Positions 59,496 through 64,000 of a stretch of DNA of 64,000 nucleotides are shown here, one piece after another. The stretch spans positions 1,178,001 through 1,242,000 of the forward strand of contig NC_072813.1 of the NCBI RefSeq assembly GCF_003013715.1, written 5' to 3'. The position numbers were made by a program, and so were the translations under genes. The stretch comes from Candidozyma auris (lineage: Eukaryota; Ascomycota; Pichiomycetes; Serinales; Metschnikowiaceae). The notes below the pieces were generated by a model. The model saw only the letters and a list, made by a program, of their open reading frames with translations, was not told the DNA's origin and did no database searches. Positions within the stretch are counted from its first letter, which is position 1, and every line of letters begins with the position of its first letter.

Positions 59496-61715
59496 ATGTC
59501 CTCCATAGCTAACAAATATACACCAACTATAATTGGAGAAGAAAGGCGACCGATGGCTGAGTCGCTGCTCCCATCGACACAGCTGAGTTCATTCCTAACT
59601 GACCCATCTAGATCAGCAGTTCCCAGTAACCATACCGCAGACGAGTCCGAATTTGACGATTCAGACGAAGCTGGGGCCAATGGAAGCGTTCTACAGAAAT
59701 CATTCACCCAACTGTTTTCCCGTGGCTCGCCCAACCGTGGGATCCCCGACCAGCACACTTCATCTCAACGCGATGAAAGGTTAAACAATGAAAGTAGGAG
59801 CAGCAGCCCTACAAGTAGCCATCATAGTGAGGAATTTCAAAACCTGTCGTTTATGAATGATACAAGAGCACAATTTGATTTGGCTATAAACTTGGATGAT
59901 AAGAAATTTTCTCAGACAGCGAGATCACTACTGCTGTGGTTGCAGTCTAACGGAGACAAAAGAGTGTCATCTATTCGAAAAACGCCGCAATTCCATGGCC
60001 CGAAAGTACCGACATTTGTGGAGTCGTCGGCAATGCAGAAGCATGAAGATCTTGTCAAGCAGCTCACAGACTGTAAAATTCAGCTCAGGCTCTACGATAA
60101 ATTCCTTCAAGACCTAATCGACAAGAAGCAGATTGACGCGGGCGACATTTCTGGCTTTCATGAGACATGGGAAGAGAGAGACCTGACTGTGGTGAAGCTT
60201 CGTCAGGAGCATGAGGAAATGACAACCCTAATTGAGGATTTATACGCAAGTCTTGAGGAAAGCCAACAGAAGTGGCAGCAAGCGGACAAGAGGGCAGAAG
60301 TGTTGCACAAATCGTTCGAGGACATAAAGGATGAAATTTCAAAGCTTTTGCTACTGGCTGGCATACTGGAAACGTTGGTGCTACATCATGACGACGCATC
60401 GTATGTTAGTCTGGCTATTCCCTTGCTCCGAAATCTTGTCGATTCTAGCGTCTCGCGTCAAAGAGTGGCTGAATTGGAAACGAAGATTAAAGTGTACGAG
60501 AAGGAGGCGACACAGTCAGAAAGGCTTTTAGCTCAACAGACCGAAGAAATAGCATCATGGCAAGCCAAATTCAATGAACTTCAAATACAGAATGAGGAAC
60601 TTCAGGATGCTGCCAACACCACACCCCCAAGGATAAGTAAAGATGTCGAAGCTCGGTTTGCAAAGTACGAGGCGATGATTGATGATCTACAAAGACAAAT
60701 TAACGAAAGGAATGATATCACTAGACAAACGTCAGCTACTGACATTGCCGAGAGCACTCATCATATTCAGAAACTCGAAACGCTTCGAGATGAATATGCA
60801 GCACTTCAACAGTCACATGAAGACATGAAGAGAGAGTTAAAACGCACGACGGAGTCTTCAGCAGCCACTATCGAGTCACTAACGAGGCAGCTTAACAATA
60901 GAAAATCGGAACAACTCGCGCTCAGAGACCAACTTGCATTATTCAACGAGGTTAAGCAGGACCTCGATAAAGCGGTAGAGAAGCAGAGATTGCTACAGTC
61001 AGAGAAAATCAAGCTCTCATACCAATTGGAGGAGCTAAAGCAGGACAGGATTAAACTTCAAGGTAATGTTGATTTACTAACTGAAAAATTGAAGGACACT
61101 CAGCTCGCTGAAGTTGTTCAAGACTCGCCCATTGCAGACCAAGAGTCAAAAATCAACTTTCAGCAATTATATGAGTATGACATCGAACAGCTCAGCAAGC
61201 TTGGCGATACATTTGATCGATTAGTGGATGATAGCCTGATCAACGAGCCGCTTGAGAAGGTCAGAACGATCAAAGATTTTCTCTCCAAGAGCGATGCACT
61301 CATACTTGAATATCCAGATGATGTTGTTAGTGACTTGTTGCAGTGTCACAAAAGCCTTTTTAAATATTTCACTAAAGCAGCAGACTTGTCGGTGGACGAT
61401 CACATCAGCCTTTTGTTAAAGAAGCAACAAAGAGCAGAGGAAAACGACCGATACGTCAAAAAGCTATCCCAGAGGATTGCTGAGCTTGAAGCTCAAAATG
61501 ATCAATTGAGTAGATTGCAAGAAGAAGATGAAGCAAACCTTTCCAGCAACGACTTGAGGTACCAGGAGCTCACTGCCCGTTGGAAGGCTGAGCGCGAAGC
61601 GAGGGTTTATGAGAATCGACTAGCTAAAAGAAAATTTAGAGAACTCGAAGATGAGATTAGCAGACTTAGGGAAGGCATAAGCGATACGACGGCTTCAAGC
61701 AGAATATATGAATAG
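59496..61715 (+). CDS. Spc72/Mto1-like spindle pole body coiled-coil protein
   Basis: A 739-residue, mostly coiled-coil protein. After a Ser-rich N-terminus, the segment around residues 170-230 (KQLTDCKIQLRLYDKFLQDL, then TVVKLRQEHEEM) is the best conserved-looking part and may be the gamma-tubulin-complex binding region. Long heptad coils follow (about 210-540). The last 55 residues (RWKAEREARVYENRLAKRKF, RELEDEISRLR) resemble the MASC motif shared by Mto1 and Spc72, which anchors these proteins at the spindle pole. By that logic it recruits gamma-tubulin complexes to the outer plaque. The assignment is by motif impression; another SPB coiled-coil protein is possible. Confidence 0.6.
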   Translation: MSSIANKYTPTIIGEERRPMAESLLPSTQLSSFLTDPSRSAVPSNHTADESEFDDSDEAGANGSVLQKSFTQLFSRGSPNRGIPDQHTSSQRDERLNNESRSSSPTSSHHSEEFQNLSFMNDTRAQFDLAINLDDKKFSQTARSLLLWLQSNGDKRVSSIRKTPQFHGPKVPTFVESSAMQKHEDLVKQLTDCKIQLRLYDKFLQDLIDKKQIDAGDISGFHETWEERDLTVVKLRQEHEEMTTLIEDLYASLEESQQKWQQADKRAEVLHKSFEDIKDEISKLLLLAGILETLVLHHDDASYVSLAIPLLRNLVDSSVSRQRVAELETKIKVYEKEATQSERLLAQQTEEIASWQAKFNELQIQNEELQDAANTTPPRISKDVEARFAKYEAMIDDLQRQINERNDITRQTSATDIAESTHHIQKLETLRDEYAALQQSHEDMKRELKRTTESSAATIESLTRQLNNRKSEQLALRDQLALFNEVKQDLDKAVEKQRLLQSEKIKLSYQLEELKQDRIKLQGNVDLLTEKLKDTQLAEVVQDSPIADQESKINFQQLYEYDIEQLSKLGDTFDRLVDDSLINEPLEKVRTIKDFLSKSDALILEYPDDVVSDLLQCHKSLFKYFTKAADLSVDDHISLLLKKQQRAEENDRYVKKLSQRIAELEAQNDQLSRLQEEDEANLSSNDLRYQELTARWKAEREARVYENRLAKRKFRELEDEISRLREGISDTTASSRIYE

Positions 61716-61753
61716 GCTGACTATGTGACTTTAATTGTGTTTTGAGGTATCAT

Positions 61754-61768
61754 TTTGGCTGCGAAAAA
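61754..61768 (+). promoter_or_regulatory. TTTGGCTGCGAAAAA element upstream of PRT1
   Basis: Shares TGGCTGCGAAAAA with the copies at 33919 and 40634. It lies 115 bp before the PRT1 ATG. Confidence 0.4.
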
Positions 61769-61882
61769 TGCAACGCGATGCTACACCTACTCACTATTCG
61801 GCTTCGCACCCGTGCATCTCACACTACATAAAAAATTTTCCAAATCTATTACTTTTTAGTGTGTCAACATAGCTTCTTCAAT

Positions 61883-64000
61883 ATGCCAGCGTTCACTTAC
61901 GAGGAGCTCGAGAAGGAGGTCACTCTTGATGACATTGACTTCTCTGATTTGGAGGCTAAGTACCAAGTCAGCCCCGATTTGGGTCTCGACAACTACGTCA
62001 TTGTCGATGGAACACCTAAAGCACCAGCATCAAAGGCTCCATTGTTGGAGAAAGTGTTGAGAAAGTTTCTCAGCAAAGTTGGTGAAATTGTTGAAGGTGA
62101 GGCTGGCTTGTATCTTCCCGTTGAGGACAACATGACCAAAGGCTACGTGTTCGTCCAGTACAAGAAACCCGAGAGCGCCATTGCAGCAGTTTCCCAATTC
62201 CACAACAAGCCATTTGATGCCAAGCACAAGCTTCTCGTCAACAAGTTTGGGGACATCGAAAAATATTGCAATGAAGGTAACGTTTCTGACGAGTTTGTGG
62301 AGCCAGAGATCCCCCCCATGAAGGAGACAGGCTACTTGAAATCGTGGTTGCAAGACGAAGCTGGTCGTGATCAGGCTGCTATGCACTTTTCGGATACTGT
62401 TGGTGTCTACTGGTTCAACAAAAAAAATGACCCTAAGCCAGTCACCGAGCCAAGAAAGGGCTTCACGTCCAAGTATGCAAAATTCTCGCCAAAAGGTACA
62501 TACATGTTTTCCATTCATCCTCAAGGTGTCCAGTCTTGGGGTGGTGCTAACTTTGAAAGCATCAGCAAGTTTGTGCACCCACAGGTACGTTTGGTGGATT
62601 TCTCTCCAAACGAGAAGTACATGGTGACCTTATCTCCTGCTCCAATCACTATGCCAGTCAATGCCGAAGAGGCTGCTCACTTCCCATTCGGTCCAGAGTC
62701 TGAGGGCCACAAGTTGGTCATTTGGGACTTGGTCACTGGTGAGGTCGCGAGAACCTTCGCTTTGCCACCCCACTTAGAGAACCAAAAGGATATGCCTTGG
62801 CCTCTTGTCAAATGGTCGTTCGACGACAAATACTGTTGTCGTCAAGGTCCGGATGCTTTGGCTGTCTATGAAACCCCATCCTTCCAGTTGTTGGACAAGA
62901 AGTTGGTGAAGATCGACGGTATTGTTGATTTCGAGTGGGCCCCTGCTGGTGTTCATTTGATGGGTTCCAGAGAAGAAGCTGGTGAGCATGTGTTGTCTTA
63001 CTGGACTCCAGAAACAACTAATCAGACTGCCAGAGTTGCTCTTATGCAAATTCCATCTAGAAAAGTGCTCAGAACTGTCAACTTGTTTCAGGTTAGTGAC
63101 TGTAAAATGCACTGGCAGGAAGAAGGTAAGTTTTTGTGTGTGAAGGTCGACCGTCACACTAAGTCAAAGAAGACTTTCTTCTCCAACCTTGAGTTTTTTA
63201 GAACAGAAGAAAGAGATATTCCAGTTGAGAAGTTGGAATTGAAGGATGTTTGTATCAACTTCGCATGGGAGCCTACCTCCGATAGATTCGTTACTATCAG
63301 CAGATTAGATGATGGTAACAACAACCCTGCCATTCCCAAGAATGTCATTTCGTTCTATACAGTTGAACCGGCCACTAAGACGAAGGCTGCAAAGTTCAAG
63401 GTTATCTCGAGGGTGGAGAACAAGCATTCTAACACCCTCTCGTGGTCGCCAAAGGGTAGATATATTGTTGTGGCTACTATTGCCAAATCCACCGGTGAAT
63501 TGGAATTTTACGACACCAGCTTCGAGGGAGACAACACCAAGAAGGCCACTGCTAAGTTGCTCAAGGCCGAGAAATTCTCTGGTATGACAAACATCTCCTG
63601 GGATCCATCCGGAAGAACGGTTGCTGCGTGGTCCTCTTCTTGGGTGCACGCTATTGAGAACGGCTACAAACTCTATGAATTCACCGGCGCTCAGTTGAGG
63701 GACGACTCCATTGATCAGTTCAAAGATTTCATTTGGAGACCCAGACCACAATCTATGCTCACCGACCAGGACAGGAAGAAGGTTAAGAAGCAGTTGCGTG
63801 AATACAGCGCTCAGTTCGATGAGCTCGATGCCATGGAGGCCGACGCTGCCACCAGAGAGGCCATCTTGTTGCGTCGTAGACTCTTGGAAGAGTGGAAGGA
63901 GTACCGTAAGAAACACGCCAATAAGAAAGCTGAGGACCCCAATGTCGAGGCCGAAATTGTCGAGGAGATCAAGGAGGAGATCATCGAGGAGAAGGAGGAG
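61883..64000 (+). CDS. PRT1: Translation initiation factor eIF3 subunit b (3' end beyond window)
   Basis: The eIF3b scaffold of the eIF3 complex, which helps load Met-tRNA and mRNA on the 40S subunit. The frame is open from ATG 61883 to the window end: 706 codons with no stop, so the last few dozen residues are missing (S. cerevisiae Prt1 has 763). It starts [20 protein letters not shown], as expected. An RRM at about 38-120 includes NYVIVDG and [15 protein letters not shown]40-type beta-propeller follows ([60 protein letters not shown]), then the helical C-terminal region ([35 protein letters not shown]) that binds eIF3i/eIF3g. Confidence 0.97.
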   Translation, partial: MPAFTYEELEKEVTLDDIDFSDLEAKYQVSPDLGLDNYVIVDGTPKAPASKAPLLEKVLRKFLSKVGEIVEGEAGLYLPVEDNMTKGYVFVQYKKPESAIAAVSQFHNKPFDAKHKLLVNKFGDIEKYCNEGNVSDEFVEPEIPPMKETGYLKSWLQDEAGRDQAAMHFSDTVGVYWFNKKNDPKPVTEPRKGFTSKYAKFSPKGTYMFSIHPQGVQSWGGANFESISKFVHPQVRLVDFSPNEKYMVTLSPAPITMPVNAEEAAHFPFGPESEGHKLVIWDLVTGEVARTFALPPHLENQKDMPWPLVKWSFDDKYCCRQGPDALAVYETPSFQLLDKKLVKIDGIVDFEWAPAGVHLMGSREEAGEHVLSYWTPETTNQTARVALMQIPSRKVLRTVNLFQVSDCKMHWQEEGKFLCVKVDRHTKSKKTFFSNLEFFRTEERDIPVEKLELKDVCINFAWEPTSDRFVTISRLDDGNNNPAIPKNVISFYTVEPATKTKAAKFKVISRVENKHSNTLSWSPKGRYIVVATIAKSTGELEFYDTSFEGDNTKKATAKLLKAEKFSGMTNISWDPSGRTVAAWSSSWVHAIENGYKLYEFTGAQLRDDSIDQFKDFIWRPRPQSMLTDQDRKKVKKQLREYSAQFDELDAMEADAATREAILLRRRLLEEWKEYRKKHANKKAEDPNVEAEIVEEIKEEIIEEKEE

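Overview
The window is nuclear DNA from a budding yeast of the CUG-Ser1 (CTG) clade. It has compact intron-poor genes, yeast-type introns (GTATGT donor, TACTAAC-like branch, YAG acceptor), a tRNA-Cys gene and a full set of ascomycete housekeeping genes. The clade call rests on CTG codons at positions that are Ser or Thr in the protein families: RAS1 codon 66 (EEY-[CTG]-AMREQY, Ser in Ras proteins), UGA1 at 24544 (VGA-[CTG]-GKFWAHEHW) and the Ada-type regulator at 16852. The coding composition and long intergenic spaces would suit Metschnikowiaceae (Clavispora/Metschnikowia/C. auris group), but that is only an impression. Residues are named below by standard translation; CTG 'Leu' should be read as Ser.

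Layout. 1-1258: no gene. 1.3-8.7 kb: MNN10, PEX10 (intron), RAD30, tRNA-Cys(GCA), AIM14. 8.7-16.8 kb: about 8 kb with no credible gene, carrying an (ACT)30 microsatellite and a 14-bp minisatellite. 16.8-18.2 kb: an Ada/AraC-type transcription factor. 20.2-25.0 kb: CMK1 and UGA1, divergent. 25.7-33.0 kb: LST4, SET2 and GPD1. 35.3-40.4 kb: a C2H2/C2HC zinc-finger factor, PHO23, RAS1 and OST2. 41.9-45.2 kb: OCA1, ATG33-like, HYR1. 47.5-53.6 kb: a Ksp1/Sks1/Vhs1-type kinase, ILV5 and a Lam/Ysp sterol-transfer protein. 53.7-57.5 kb: an unrecognised, possibly mitochondrial protein, a 1-Cys peroxiredoxin and PFA4 (intron). 58.4-64.0 kb: PRE10 (exon 1 is only the start codon), an Spc72/Mto1-like spindle-pole protein, and PRT1 (eIF3b), cut by the window end.

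The genes do not form one pathway; this is an ordinary chromosome arm mixing secretory-pathway, peroxisome, signalling, redox, amino-acid, chromatin and translation genes. I found no mobile element, CRISPR array or dedicated defence system. The observations most worth following are a recurring promoter-type motif (TGGCTGCGAAAA and relatives) in many intergenic regions, CACGTG boxes 70-150 bp upstream of several starts, an open acid-free N-terminal extension upstream of GPD1, three introns that hide true gene starts, the 8 kb gene-free stretch, and a few short exon-like reading frames in gaps.
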